In this document: positions 1-9,113 of the stretch, in pieces | Numbering within the stretch: position 1 is the stretch's first letter | Layout: each line of letters starts with the position of its first letter | From: Microbulbifer agarilyticus | GTDB lineage: Bacteria > Pseudomonadota > Gammaproteobacteria > Pseudomonadales > Cellvibrionaceae | Direction: 5' to 3' | NCBI RefSeq assembly: GCF_019800665.1 | Contig: NZ_JAHVKO010000003.1 | Span: 372,001 to 436,000, forward strand | DNA length: 64,000 nt | The notes under the pieces: model-generated | The model's database searches: none | The model's input: only the letters and a program-made list of their open reading frames with translations | What the model was told of the DNA's origin: nothing | Position numbers and translations under genes: made by a program

Positions 1-18
1 TTTTCCGTATGTATATTT

Positions 19-34
19 GACTGATTGGTCAGTC
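19..34. promoter_or_regulatory. putative TetR-family operator
   Basis: GACTGATTGGTCAGTC is an inverted repeat with perfect 6-bp arms and a 4-bp centre. Operators of many TetR-family repressors have this GACTGA/TCAGTC form. No TetR gene is in the window, so the regulator, if real, would lie upstream of it. The call rests on the sequence pattern only. Confidence 0.35.
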
Positions 35-168
35 TTGGCGCAGGTGATCAGGATCTATATTGGTTTCAGATGAGTGTGTGGGCCAGCGCCAGATGCTCGC
101 TAAGATTCTGTGTAAATTGCCAATAGCGAGTTGAAACGCATTGTGGGCATATCGGGAGACGCGGCTGA

Positions 169-513
169 ATGGAAAGATTATTTATTTATGGTTCTCTGGG
201 GCCGGGAAGAAAGAATCATCACGTGGTCGAGGTCATACCCGGAATCTGGGAGGCGGCTACTGCAAAGGGGAAGTTGCAATACGAGGGTTGGGGTGCCGAG
301 CTGGGCTTTCCCGGATTTGTGCCCGTTCAGGACGGTGAAGATGGCGAGGAGGTTCAGGGGTTCTTATTGTCGTCCGAAGAGCTATCTGCGTATTGGATAA
401 TGCTAGATGAGTTTGAAGGCAGCGAGTACGAGCGCATTGAGATTACGGTAAAAACAGAAAACGGAGAGATAGTAACGGCCAGTATCTATTCTCTCCGCCA
501 GCTGAATACTTGA
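169..513 (+). CDS. gamma-glutamylcyclotransferase-like (AIG2/GGCT fold) protein
   Basis: A 114-residue protein of the small GGCT/AIG2-like fold, the usual size for bacterial stand-alone members. The N-terminal YGSL (residues 7-10) forms the family's substrate-binding loop. LDEFEG near residue 79-84 holds the family's catalytic Glu, followed by a Tyr-Glu-Arg strand. Family enzymes cyclise gamma-glutamyl amines to 5-oxoproline, but the exact substrate cannot be told here. Other ATGs open nearby in other frames, but only this frame gives the conserved fold. It stands alone, with a cupin gene convergent downstream. Confidence 0.8.
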   Translation: MERLFIYGSLGPGRKNHHVVEVIPGIWEAATAKGKLQYEGWGAELGFPGFVPVQDGEDGEEVQGFLLSSEELSAYWIMLDEFEGSEYERIEITVKTENGEIVTASIYSLRQLNT

Positions 514-561
514 AGCAAGAAAACCAATGCGAACGTTTTTAACCAGTTAAGTTTTTACTGC

Positions 562-1230
562 TTATGACGGTAAGTGCCCAGTCTTCACATAGATCAGCGC
601 GCCATCCTCTTTCGTAAACGGGGTATGCCGGCTGAAGTGCGGGCTTCGCAACCAGGAGCCTGCCGGATAGCTGCCGTGCTCGTCGTGAAAGGTGCCCTCA
701 ATTACGAAAATTTCTTCACCACCCCAGTGTTGGTGGCTGTTGAATTGCGTATTGGGAGCCCACTTTACCAGCGCAACACGCTCGGTACCGTATTCGTGCA
801 GGGGCATAACTTGCAGTCCGCCTACCAGCCCCGGAAGCCAGGGTTGCGTACTGGTTTCGATTACCTTCTGTTCTTTATCGGCTTCGTCGAATTGATGCAG
901 CTTGACGAAAATGGTCGCGCCGTCTGCGCCAATTTTCGGTGTATGGGAGGTGCCGATTGGGTTGCGTACGTAACTGCCTTTGCCATAGTCCCGGTGTTCA
1001 TCGGAAAAGACGCCTTCCAGCACCAGGAATTCTTCACCACCCGAGTGGATGTGGGGTGAGAATGCACTGTTTGGTGCGTAGCGAACAATCGAGGTAGCTC
1101 TCGCAACCTCGTCTCCAATCCGGTCCAGCATCATGCGTTCAACACCGGGCATCGGTGAGGCTACCCACTCATACTGCTCCGGGCGGACTACCACTCTTTG
1201 GGTAAAATCGGCGTTGATACGGGTTGTCAT
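562..1230 (-). CDS. ChrR-like bicupin protein
   Basis: A 222-residue protein with two cupin domains. The first carries HIHSGGEE followed by a downstream His (SHTP), and the second carries HQHWGGEE with SRHTP. These are the expected metal ligands (two His, Glu, His) and suggest Zn or another divalent metal in both domains. This is the ChrR-type cupin fold, related to the C-terminal domain of ChrR anti-sigma factors. No N-terminal sigma-binding zinc domain is present, so an anti-sigma role is not supported and it may be an enzyme or small-molecule binder. ATG 1230 (MTTRINADF) was chosen by family N-terminus; a TTG at 1251 would add seven residues. Confidence 0.75.
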   Translation of the reverse strand: MTTRINADFTQRVVVRPEQYEWVASPMPGVERMMLDRIGDEVARATSIVRYAPNSAFSPHIHSGGEEFLVLEGVFSDEHRDYGKGSYVRNPIGTSHTPKIGADGATIFVKLHQFDEADKEQKVIETSTQPWLPGLVGGLQVMPLHEYGTERVALVKWAPNTQFNSHQHWGGEEIFVIEGTFHDEHGSYPAGSWLRSPHFSRHTPFTKEDGALIYVKTGHLPS

Positions 1231-1437
1231 AATAGGTGCCTGAATACTCAAGTTTGCTCAATCTAACGCAGGTTATAGGCGGAAGGCTGCAAGTTATGCG
1301 TTGATGCCTTTCCGTATAACTAATCGAGGTTTCATTATATATTAATCAGCAATTAGCAAGATGGTCCCGCTGTTGCTGTGCGTGATGAAAACGATACGGG
1401 TGCTTGGCGAGTTGGTTGTACGAATTTGGTGAATCAG

Positions 1438-1947
1438 ATGGACTTAACGAAAACACTTCAGGATCCGGTGGTTGAGATATCCAAACTGCAGGTGACGGAC
1501 TTCGATGGTTTATTCCGTGTCGCTAACGACAAGGCGCTATGGGCAGACCATCCAGCAAAAGACCGCTATAAGCGTAGTGAGTTTGAAAAATGGTTTGAGT
1601 CCGCGATGGAGTATGGTTCTACGCTGAAGATTGTCGATCGGACTACCGGCGAGATAATTGGCAGTACGCGATATTACGATTATCAGCCGGGGCAGGAAGT
1701 GGCGATCGGCTATACCTTTTTGTCGCGCAAACACTGGGGCGGGGAAACGAACGGCCGGGTAAAGAAGCTTATGTTTGGCTATGCATTCCAGCATGTGGAA
1801 CACATCTGGTTGCATATCGGTCCGGATAACATCCGTTCACAGAAAGCGGCGGAAAAGGTCGGTGCGGTGTTTTCACATGTGGAAACCAAAGAGCTGGCGG
1901 GAAGCTCGTTGGAGTACTGTTGTTACCGCGTCGACAAGCCTGCTTGA
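1438..1947 (+). CDS. GNAT family N-acetyltransferase (RimJ/RimL-like)
   Basis: A 169-residue GNAT acetyltransferase. The strand TGEIIGSTRYYDY, the beta-bulge region EVAIGYTFLSRKHWGG and the acetyl-CoA-binding helix (NIRSQKAAEKVGA) follow the RimJ/RimL-type pattern. The acceptor substrate is unknown. The ATG at 1438 is preceded by GGTGA at suitable spacing; a GTG at 1378 would add 20 residues that look non-homologous. A strong hairpin follows the stop codon. Confidence 0.8.
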   Translation: MDLTKTLQDPVVEISKLQVTDFDGLFRVANDKALWADHPAKDRYKRSEFEKWFESAMEYGSTLKIVDRTTGEIIGSTRYYDYQPGQEVAIGYTFLSRKHWGGETNGRVKKLMFGYAFQHVEHIWLHIGPDNIRSQKAAEKVGAVFSHVETKELAGSSLEYCCYRVDKPA

Positions 1948-1975
1948 TGTTGCGGTCGATGGGTGGTGGAATACA

Positions 1976-2007
1976 CAGGGGCCGGCATAAGCCGGCCCCT
2001 GTTCTTT
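1976..2007 (+). terminator. rho-independent terminator of the GNAT gene
   Basis: A perfect 11-bp GC-rich stem (1976-1986 with 1991-2001, ATAA loop) is followed by TTCTTT on the plus strand. It lies between convergent genes, and the T-rich side favours use by the upstream plus-strand gene. Confidence 0.75.
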
Positions 2008-2014
2008 CGTGGTG

Positions 2015-2920
2015 TTAGGTGGGATTGAGCCGATCTTCGTAGGTGCCAGTTGCCTCACCCTGCTTAACCACGCGGCGCCCATAGGCCACCAGCATAAAGC
2101 CAATCGGGAACATGATGACCCCGTAGATCGCCGACGGCACAGACATCTCATTGGAGTGCATCAGCGTCAGCGTCACCATCAGGCCGAGAGTGCCATTTTT
2201 AATTCCCAGCTCGGTGGCAATCGCCAATCCTTCACGTTTGCCGAGCCCCACCAGTTTCGCGCTCAGGAAGCCCAGCGCTATGCCGAGCAGGTTCAGGGCA
2301 ATGGTGGCGGGGCCGGCCTGCGCCATCAGGTCAAAGATGCGGTCGCGCACGCCGTAAACGATACCCACAACCAGTAACACAAGCACCAGCCCGCCGAAGA
2401 TACTCACAAAGCCCTCTGCGCGCTCCGCGAATGCGGGGCGCAATGCCTTTACGGTCATACCGATGGCAACCGGTAGCAGCACGATTACGGACAGCATCAG
2501 TACTGTGCGCACGAACGGTAGAGCAATCTCCTGTTGTGCACCGTAATACAGTTGCAGCGCGTAGTTGGCGAACACTGGCAACGTCATGATGGTAATCAGG
2601 CTGGCCGAGATGGTAAGCACAATGGACAGGGCGACATTGCCGCGTGCCAGCATGGTAAACAGGTTGGAAGTGGTGCCGCCGGGGCAGGCTGCGATGATCA
2701 CGAGGCCCACCGCCATGGCCGGTGGCAGGGCCAGTGCCCACGCCAGCGCAAAGGCAATGGCTGGCATCAAAAGGATCTGGGTGATGCTGCCGAGGATCAG
2801 TCCGGCCGGCTTGACGGTGACCTGGTGGAAATCCCGGGCCGTCAGGGTCATGCCAATACCGATCATGATGATAAACAGTGAGATCGGCAGGCCGATAGAG
2901 ATTAGGGGGCTCGATTCCAT
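2015..2920 (-). CDS. bile acid:sodium symporter (SBF) family transporter
   Basis: A 301-residue inner-membrane protein with about nine to ten hydrophobic segments, the family length. AACPGGTTSN near residue 77-86 and ATELGIKNGTLGL near residue 235-247 are the two unwound crossover regions that form the sodium and substrate sites in the SBF fold. Family members import organic anions with sodium; the substrate here cannot be predicted, and bile acid itself is unlikely in a free-living bacterium. The ATG is preceded by CCGGAG. It is convergent with the GNAT gene, with no functional partner nearby. Confidence 0.85.
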   Translation of the reverse strand: MESSPLISIGLPISLFIIMIGIGMTLTARDFHQVTVKPAGLILGSITQILLMPAIAFALAWALALPPAMAVGLVIIAACPGGTTSNLFTMLARGNVALSIVLTISASLITIMTLPVFANYALQLYYGAQQEIALPFVRTVLMLSVIVLLPVAIGMTVKALRPAFAERAEGFVSIFGGLVLVLLVVGIVYGVRDRIFDLMAQAGPATIALNLLGIALGFLSAKLVGLGKREGLAIATELGIKNGTLGLMVTLTLMHSNEMSVPSAIYGVIMFPIGFMLVAYGRRVVKQGEATGTYEDRLNPT

Positions 2921-3154
2921 GGGAAACTCCGGAAATTATTATTAGCTGTTGTTATATATAGCCCAGAACAGCGTTCTTTATCGCTTGGCGTACCCTAGAA
3001 AACCCTCTGGCGGCGACAATGTCAACGGTTTCTCGCCTTGCCGGGGTGCTGTTGCCGGTGACGAGAAATCGGGCCCTGTGCTCCTCCTGGCTACGGGGCC
3101 CGTACGGTGTGTAAGTACAGATTGTAAGTACAGTGTGTTGGCCGGATTACAGCG

Positions 3155-3736
3155 TTAGTGGAGGTTCAGGCTATAGCGGACCATGGTGTAGTCGCGGGGG
3201 TCGGACTTACAGGTGAAGCCCAGCTCCCGAGCCAAATGATCGATAGCGGAGTTGCTGGCGGAATCCACTGAGTAGATCTCGTCGAGTCCGTCCAGTTTGG
3301 CCGCCTCTACCAGGTCCTGTAACAGATATTTGCCCAACCCCGAACGCTGCCAATCATCTGCGACAACAACGGCGCATTCGCAGCGGCTGCCGTCCGGGTC
3401 ACAGGCGAAGTTCGCCACACCGACAGCCTGCTGGGTGCCATCGGGAGCGGTGGTAAGGGCGATAAAGGCCTCGTGCTGGGCGTCGTTGTCACTGAGAATT
3501 TGCAACAGTTGGCGAGATACCTGACCGATACCACCGAGAAAGCGCATGCGACTGCTGTCGGCAGACAAGTGCTCAATCAACTCCCGTTCAAGCTCGCCAT
3601 CCGACGCCCGGACAGGGCGAATCAAAACTTCGCGTCCGTCGCTCAGCGTGTAGTGGTTTTCGTTCCAAATAGACTCCGGCTCGACCTGCTTGAGCGGCGC
3701 GGGCTGCGAGTGCCCATTACTTTTACTGACGGTCAT
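3155..3736 (-). CDS. GNAT family acetyltransferase related to the Pat acetyltransferase domain
   Basis: A 193-residue GNAT protein. The N-terminal strand GREVLIRPVRASDGELERELIEHLS and the later MRFLGGI resemble the acetyltransferase domain of Pat/AcsB-type protein acetyltransferases and their single-domain relatives. The pyrophosphate loop is RSGLGKYLLQDLVEAA. It may acetylate protein lysines, but this is inferred from domain similarity only. The start at 3736 has GGGGAGGG eight bases upstream. An in-frame ATG at 3754 contains that ribosome site within its own codons and is less likely. Confidence 0.75.
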   Translation of the reverse strand: MTVSKSNGHSQPAPLKQVEPESIWNENHYTLSDGREVLIRPVRASDGELERELIEHLSADSSRMRFLGGIGQVSRQLLQILSDNDAQHEAFIALTTAPDGTQQAVGVANFACDPDGSRCECAVVVADDWQRSGLGKYLLQDLVEAAKLDGLDEIYSVDSASNSAIDHLARELGFTCKSDPRDYTMVRYSLNLH

Positions 3737-4204
3737 AAACCAAACCCTCCCCATCGCATAACAATTTGATCAATAGCCACCTGGCCACGATCACCGCGCG
3801 GTGTGAGGTACAGACTACGCTCTGTACTTGTGGGCTCAAAGGTTCCACGGGTTAGAGTCTCGAGTCACGGGTCAGATAGTGCAAAGCGGACGAGCGTGAA
3901 TTTAAAACTAGGCAGTCTGCCGCGCTGTGGTATAGTGCCGCGGCTGGCGATATTGCCAGATGCGTCATCTGTAGGCCGGACCATTTCCCGGCTCATTTCT
4001 AGAACACTGTTCTCATCAGTGTGCCTGAACTCTTCCTACTGAATGCCGCACCCAGCCGAATACGAATTTTCGGCCTACGCCTAAGGCGGCAACTCGAAAC
4101 CGACTGTGGAACATTGCAAATTTTTGCGGTTTCAGTACGAGTTTCACGAATTTACCTCTGGTCGACCCGGTGCTGAACTGCGGTCGCCTGCAAGAAGATA
4201 CATT
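3737..4204. other. non-coding region with a possible long rhlE leader
   Basis: No credible gene is seen in these 468 bases. A possible extended -10 element (TGGTATAGT, 3928-3936) points toward the helicase gene and would give a leader of about 260 nt. The leader contains several short self-complementary stretches. No convincing -35 element is visible, so the promoter call is weak. Confidence 0.35.
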
Positions 4205-5674
4205 ATGTTGTTTGAAGATCTCGGCCTTGTGCCGGAAATTGCCCGCGCCGTGGCGGAGCAGGGCTATACCCAACCTACCCCTATCCAGCAGCAAGCCATT
4301 CCGGTGGTGATGCGTGGTGGCGACGTTATGGCGGCCGCACAGACCGGTACTGGTAAAACGGCCGGTTTTACCCTGCCACTGCTGCACCGGCTGAGCGCCG
4401 GCCCGCGCGCGCGCAACAATCAGGTGCGTGCGCTGGTACTGACCCCGACGCGCGAGCTCGCTGCGCAGGTGTTCGATAATGTACAGAGCTACAGTGAACA
4501 CTTGCCCATGCGCCACTCCGTGGTGTTCGGTGGAGTAAAAATCAATCCACAAATGATGCGCCTGCGCGGTGGTGCGGACATCTTGGTGGCCACCCCTGGC
4601 CGCCTGTTGGATCTTTACAATCAGCGCGCGATCAAATTCGATCGCCTGGAAACGCTGGTGCTGGATGAAGCCGATCGCATGCTCGATATGGGCTTTATTC
4701 ACGACATCAAAAAAATTCTGCGCGTATTGCCAGCGAAGCGTCAGAACCTGCTGTTCTCCGCGACCTTCTCACCGGAAATTCGCAGCCTGGCCAAAGGCCT
4801 GGTGAACGACCCGGTTGAAATCGATGTGGCGCCGCGTAACAGCACCACCAAGACCGTAAGGCAAAAACTGCATCCGGTGGATAAGTCCCGCAAGGCATCT
4901 TTGCTGTGTCACCTGATCAAGGAAAATGACTGGCACCAGGCACTGGTCTTTAGCCGCACCAAGCACGGTGCCAACCGTCTGGCCAAGCAACTGGAACAGC
5001 ACCGTATTCCGGCGGCCGCGATTCACGGCAACAAAAGTCAGAATGCGCGCACCAAAGCACTGGCAGATTTCAAAAATGGCAAGGTGCAGATCCTGGTGGC
5101 GACAGATATTGCCGCGCGCGGTATCGACATCGACCAACTGCCGCAAGTAGTGAACTTCGATTTGCCCAATGTGCCGGAAGATTATGTGCACCGTATCGGC
5201 CGTACCGGTCGTGCCGGCGCATCCGGGCACGCGGTATCCCTGGTGTCTGCCGACGAAATCAAGCAATTGCGAGATATCGAAAGGCTGATCCAGAAGCCGA
5301 TCGAGCGCGAAGAAATTGAGGGCTTTGAGCCGGACCACGTGGTGCCGGAATCCGGTGGCAAAATCGGCAAAGGCTCGCAGGTTCGCCGCGGCGGTGGTGG
5401 TCGCAGCAAGCCGGGCAACGGCAAGGCTGGCGGTAACAAACCTTCCGGCAATAAGTCTGGTGGAAACAAGCCATCTGGGAATCGTAGTTCTTCCGGCAAT
5501 CGTGCCAATGGCAACCGTTCGGAAGGTCGCAACGGCAACGAGCGCAACGGCAATGGCCGCAGTGGCAACAGCCGTTCAGGTAATCGTGCTGCCAATGGTA
5601 ATAGCAATGGCAATACCGCGGCCAAGCCGGGGCAGCGCCGTCGCCGCCCGCAACGTCGTACCGAGTCGGCGTAA
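4205..5674 (+). CDS. rhlE: DEAD-box ATP-dependent RNA helicase RhlE
   Basis: A 489-residue DEAD-box helicase. Visible motifs: Q motif ([10 protein letters not shown]), motif I AQTGTGKT (45-52), [18 protein letters not shown] (motif II), SATF (motif III) and HRIGRTGR (motif VI). The N-terminus [21 protein letters not shown] is typical of RhlE, which acts in ribosome assembly and RNA turnover. From about residue 385 the tail is low-complexity, rich in Gly, Asn, Ser, Lys and Arg, ending in a QRRRRPQRR cluster, and probably binds RNA. The start was set by family N-terminus; an in-frame ATG at 4106 would add 33 unlikely residues. A bidirectional terminator follows. Confidence 0.93.
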   Translation: MLFEDLGLVPEIARAVAEQGYTQPTPIQQQAIPVVMRGGDVMAAAQTGTGKTAGFTLPLLHRLSAGPRARNNQVRALVLTPTRELAAQVFDNVQSYSEHLPMRHSVVFGGVKINPQMMRLRGGADILVATPGRLLDLYNQRAIKFDRLETLVLDEADRMLDMGFIHDIKKILRVLPAKRQNLLFSATFSPEIRSLAKGLVNDPVEIDVAPRNSTTKTVRQKLHPVDKSRKASLLCHLIKENDWHQALVFSRTKHGANRLAKQLEQHRIPAAAIHGNKSQNARTKALADFKNGKVQILVATDIAARGIDIDQLPQVVNFDLPNVPEDYVHRIGRTGRAGASGHAVSLVSADEIKQLRDIERLIQKPIEREEIEGFEPDHVVPESGGKIGKGSQVRRGGGGRSKPGNGKAGGNKPSGNKSGGNKPSGNRSSSGNRANGNRSEGRNGNERNGNGRSGNSRSGNRAANGNSNGNTAAKPGQRRRRPQRRTESA

Positions 5675-5705
5675 GCGTTGAGTTTTTTGCTCAGGCGCTA
5701 TAAAT

Positions 5706-5735
5706 AAAAAAGGCGATCATAAGATCGCCTTTTTT
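5706..5735. terminator. bidirectional rho-independent terminator
   Basis: Six A, a 7-bp stem GGCGATC/GATCGCC with ATAA loop, then six T. The symmetry allows it to serve rhlE on the plus strand and the amidohydrolase gene on the minus strand. Confidence 0.9.
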
Positions 5736-5746
5736 ATTGCCAAGCA

Positions 5747-7057
5747 TTACTGGTTTTGTTGCCTGTCCAGATAATCGATGGCCAGTTGGGTAATCGCCTT
5801 GGTGCCAATTTTCAGGGCGCTCTCATCCACGTAGAACTGCGGTGAGTGGTTGCTGGCAGCGGTGGAAGGATCGGTACCCTTGGGGGTAACCCCAAGAAAA
5901 TAGTAGAAGCCCGGAATTTCATTGGCGAAGAAGGAGAAATCTTCGGCGCCGGTGATTTTCGGAATCACCATTACCTTGTCGTCGCCGGCGGCGGCTTTCA
6001 GTGCAGGTATGGCTTCCTCGGTGAGTGCCGGATTGTTGACGGTTACCGGGTAACCCTCAAGAATTTCCACTTTTGCCTCGGCGCCACTGGCTTCGGCAAT
6101 TTTTTCCGCAGTGATCTTCAAGCGTTTGAAAATTTCCTGGCGGTTATCCATATCGAAATTACGAATGGTGCCGTTCATGTACACGCTGTCGGGAATAATA
6201 TTGTTGCGCACACCACCGTCGATAATGCCGAAGGAAACCACGGCGGGTTCTTTGGTGATATCAATCTGACGGCTAACCAGTGTTTGCGTACCCATCACGA
6301 TCTGTGCTGAAGCGGTAATCGGGTCGACGCCGCCCCAGGGGCGGGAGCCGTGCGTCTGGCGGCCATGCACGTGAATTTTGAACTGATCGGAGCTCGCCAT
6401 CAGCGGCCCGGAACGGTAGCCGATGACACCGGAGGGCAGGCCCGAAGTCACATGCTGGCCGAACGCCACGGCGGGTTTGTACTTCTTGAACAGCCCCTCT
6501 TTAAGCATTAATTCGGCACCACCTTCTTCGCCCTCCGGCGCACCCTCTTCGGCGGGCTGGAAGATAAACAGGATGTTGCCGGCCAGTTCGTCGCGCATGC
6601 CGGATAGAACCTCGGCAGCACCCATCAACATGGCCACATGGGTGTCGTGCCCGCAGGCGTGCATCACACCAACTTCTTCACCGTTGTACTGGGTTGTTGC
6701 CTTTGACGCGAAGGGCAGGTCCACCTGCTCGGTTACCGGCAGCGCGTCCATGTCCGCGCGCAGCGCCACGGTGGGTCCGGGTTGGCCACCCTTGAGGAAA
6801 CCAATCACCCCGGTGTGGGCGATACCGGTTTCCACTTCCATACCGAGGTCTTTCAGGTGTCGAGTAATGTACTTGGCAGTTTCAAATTCACGATTGCCCA
6901 GTTCCGGGTTCTGGTGAATATGGCGTCGCCACTCGATCACGTTGGGCTCGGCCTTCTTGAGGGCAGTGTCGAGATTGTTTGATTGTGCTTGGGCGAGAGC
7001 GCCGTGGCTAACAAACGCCAGGGCGGAAAGAGAGAGGGCAATTAGGGGCTTTTTCAC
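5747..7057 (-). CDS. exported M20-family amidohydrolase
   Basis: A 436-residue metal-dependent amidohydrolase of the hippurate/IAA-amino-acid hydrolase branch of peptidase family M20. RRHIHQNPELGNREFETA is the family start of the catalytic domain, ALRADMDALPV and HACGHDTHVAM hold metal ligands, and the last domain has GAEDFSFFANEIPG. A signal peptide (VKKPLIALSLSALAFVSHGALA) points to the periplasm, unlike cytoplasmic AbgA/AbgB. The GTG start at 7057 follows AGGAAT; an in-frame ATG at 7123 would bury the signal peptide. It lies 147 bp downstream of the AbgT gene, probably in one transcript, suggesting shared handling of an N-acyl amino acid. Confidence 0.87.
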   Translation of the reverse strand: MKKPLIALSLSALAFVSHGALAQAQSNNLDTALKKAEPNVIEWRRHIHQNPELGNREFETAKYITRHLKDLGMEVETGIAHTGVIGFLKGGQPGPTVALRADMDALPVTEQVDLPFASKATTQYNGEEVGVMHACGHDTHVAMLMGAAEVLSGMRDELAGNILFIFQPAEEGAPEGEEGGAELMLKEGLFKKYKPAVAFGQHVTSGLPSGVIGYRSGPLMASSDQFKIHVHGRQTHGSRPWGGVDPITASAQIVMGTQTLVSRQIDITKEPAVVSFGIIDGGVRNNIIPDSVYMNGTIRNFDMDNRQEIFKRLKITAEKIAEASGAEAKVEILEGYPVTVNNPALTEEAIPALKAAAGDDKVMVIPKITGAEDFSFFANEIPGFYYFLGVTPKGTDPSTAASNHSPQFYVDESALKIGTKAITQLAIDYLDRQQNQ

Positions 7058-7204
7058 AAGAACATTCCTGTTTTGCGGTGCATGGCTCCAGTGAAGCAAA
7101 CCATGCACCGCGGCAGGAATCAATCTTTGTGACTCTTTGTTCTTACTTGTGTCCTTACTGTGTGCGCTTGGCGATATCCACGCAGAGGCTGCTTTACGCC
7201 AGTC

Positions 7205-8806
7205 TTACATAGTGAAGTAAGTCGCCGCGCCCGGTCCTACCGGCATGCCCGCAACAAATACCCACAGGAAGAACAGTGCGGTCCAGCCAACGAAGAAGAA
7301 GATAGAGTAGGGGATCATCGTTGCGATCAGTGTACCCATGCCCAGGTCTTTCTTGTAACGCGTAGCGAAGGATACGATTAGGCCGAAGTAGCTCATCATC
7401 GGGGTAATGATGTTGGTGACCGAGTCGCCGATCCGGTAGGCCGCCTGAATGACTTCCGGTGCGTAGCCCAGCAGCATCAGCATGGGCACGAAGATCGGTG
7501 CAGTCACAGCCCACTGGGCCGAGGCGCTGCCAAGGCTCAGGTTCACCACACCACACATCATGATAAAGAACAGGAACAGAATCGGGCCGGTCAGGCCGAT
7601 ACTCTGCAGGGCCTCGGCACCCAGTACCGCAAAAATGGTGCCCAGGTTGGTCATTTTGAAGAAGGCCACAAACTGTGCGGCGAAGAACACCAGCACGATG
7701 TACATGCCCATGGTGCCCATGCTCCGTGACATGGCGTCGATCACATCGCGATCATTCTTCATGGTGCCCACGGTCTTGCCGTACACAAAGCCCGGAACCG
7801 CAAAGAACACCACGATCAGTGCCACAATGCCTTTCAGGAACGGGGAACCCGCCACGGCACCGGTTTCCTGATTGCGCAGCACGCCCCACTCGGGAACGAT
7901 GGTGAGCGCCAGCAAACCGCACACGCCCAGCACTGCCAGGCCTGCGTATTTGAGGCCGCGCTTCTCATCACTGGTGAGCTCGGTCATCTTGTCCTGGGAC
8001 AGGTCGACAGAGGCCTCGCTGTTATCGTATTTGCCCAGCTTGGGCTCCACAATCGCCAGGGTTACCCAGCTGCCCACAATGGTGATCAGGAAGGTACTGA
8101 TAATCATGAAGTACCAGTTTACTTCCGGGCCGACCACATAGTTGGGGTCGATCATATGTGCGGCGGATTCGGTGATGCCTGAAAGCAGTGGGTCAACGGT
8201 GCCCAGCAACAGGTTGGCGCTGTAACCGCCGGAGACACCGGCAAACGCGGCGGCCAGGCCCGCCAGCGGGTGACGGCCGAGGGAGTGGAAGATCATTGCG
8301 GCCAGCGGGATCAGCACCACGTAACCGAGTTCAGACGCGGTATTGGAGATGATGCCAGCAAACACCACGATTACGGTCACGGTGCGTTTGGAGGCCTTCA
8401 ATACCATGCCGCGCACGGCCGCGGAGAGCAGGCCGGAATGTTCGGCGATACCCACACCCAGCAGGGCCACCAGCACCGTGCCCAGTGGGGCGAAGCCGGT
8501 AAAGTTGGTGACCAGGGTGGTAACAATTGTCCTGAGTCCTTCACCGGACAGCAGGTTCACCACGTGGATAACGCCGTCGGCAGAGCGGCCCGCGGCGCCT
8601 TCCGGGCGCGGATCGATCACAGAAAGCCCGAAGAAGGATGCCACACCACTCAGCACGATCACGCCGAGGGCAAATATGGCAAACAGGGTAATGGGGTGGG
8701 GCAGCAGGTTACCCAGCCATTCCACGGTATCGAGGAAGCGGGTAAAGGCGGTTTTTTTGCCGGAGGCTCCGGGTTGGATCTCGCTGGGGGAGGTGGATGT
8801 CGTCAT
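7205..8806 (-). CDS. abgT: AbgT family transporter (p-aminobenzoyl-glutamate type)
   Basis: A 533-residue inner-membrane transporter, slightly longer than E. coli AbgT. The start (RFLDTVEWLGNLLPHPITLFAIFALGVIVLS) and the later SASAQWAVTAPIFVPMLMLLG and GDSVTNIITPMMSYF segments are AbgT signatures. The family includes p-aminobenzoyl-glutamate importers, and other members export sulfonamides, so the direction and substrate are not certain. The downstream amidohydrolase favours a scavenging role. AGAGGAGA precedes the ATG. Confidence 0.87.
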   Translation of the reverse strand: MTTSTSPSEIQPGASGKKTAFTRFLDTVEWLGNLLPHPITLFAIFALGVIVLSGVASFFGLSVIDPRPEGAAGRSADGVIHVVNLLSGEGLRTIVTTLVTNFTGFAPLGTVLVALLGVGIAEHSGLLSAAVRGMVLKASKRTVTVIVVFAGIISNTASELGYVVLIPLAAMIFHSLGRHPLAGLAAAFAGVSGGYSANLLLGTVDPLLSGITESAAHMIDPNYVVGPEVNWYFMIISTFLITIVGSWVTLAIVEPKLGKYDNSEASVDLSQDKMTELTSDEKRGLKYAGLAVLGVCGLLALTIVPEWGVLRNQETGAVAGSPFLKGIVALIVVFFAVPGFVYGKTVGTMKNDRDVIDAMSRSMGTMGMYIVLVFFAAQFVAFFKMTNLGTIFAVLGAEALQSIGLTGPILFLFFIMMCGVVNLSLGSASAQWAVTAPIFVPMLMLLGYAPEVIQAAYRIGDSVTNIITPMMSYFGLIVSFATRYKKDLGMGTLIATMIPYSIFFFVGWTALFFLWVFVAGMPVGPGAATYFTM

Positions 8807-9082
8807 TATGTCTCCTCTGGTTCACCTGCCGGCTAAAAAATAGTCAGTTGGCGCGCAATCATACATGAAAATGGCAGCGATGACTTCGTGGGTGCTGATA
8901 TGGATGCGTATTCTGCCACTTCATCTGCGGTCGGTTATATGGCGTCGACGCCGTGGTGCCCAATTATCGGCATATAAAAGCAGAGGCTGCCAGAGGAGTG
9001 GCGCTGAATCCAATGTTTGTCTGCGGTGATGTTGGGGCGGGGAGGGGCTAAATAGAGGAGGTAAAGCAGGGATAAGAGAGAT
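8807..9082. other. intergenic region upstream of abgT
   Basis: About 280 bases without a credible gene. It must hold the promoter of the abgT-amidohydrolase unit on the minus strand, but I see no clear -35/-10 pair, operator or riboswitch. Confidence 0.4.
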
Positions 9083-9106
9083 GCGCGGGCGCTATCGCGC
9101 CCGCGC
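9083..9106 (-). terminator. terminator-like hairpin after the OmpW gene
   Basis: A perfect 10-bp very GC-rich stem with a 4-nt loop lies 8 bases past the OmpW stop codon. The bases after it on the minus strand (ATCTCTCTT) are only moderately T-rich. Confidence 0.6.
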
Positions 9107-9113
9107 GAACAGC

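Noticed and set aside
562-1230. Anti-sigma factor ChrR as the function of the bicupin
   Set aside because: There is no N-terminal zinc-binding anti-sigma domain and no adjacent ECF sigma factor gene.
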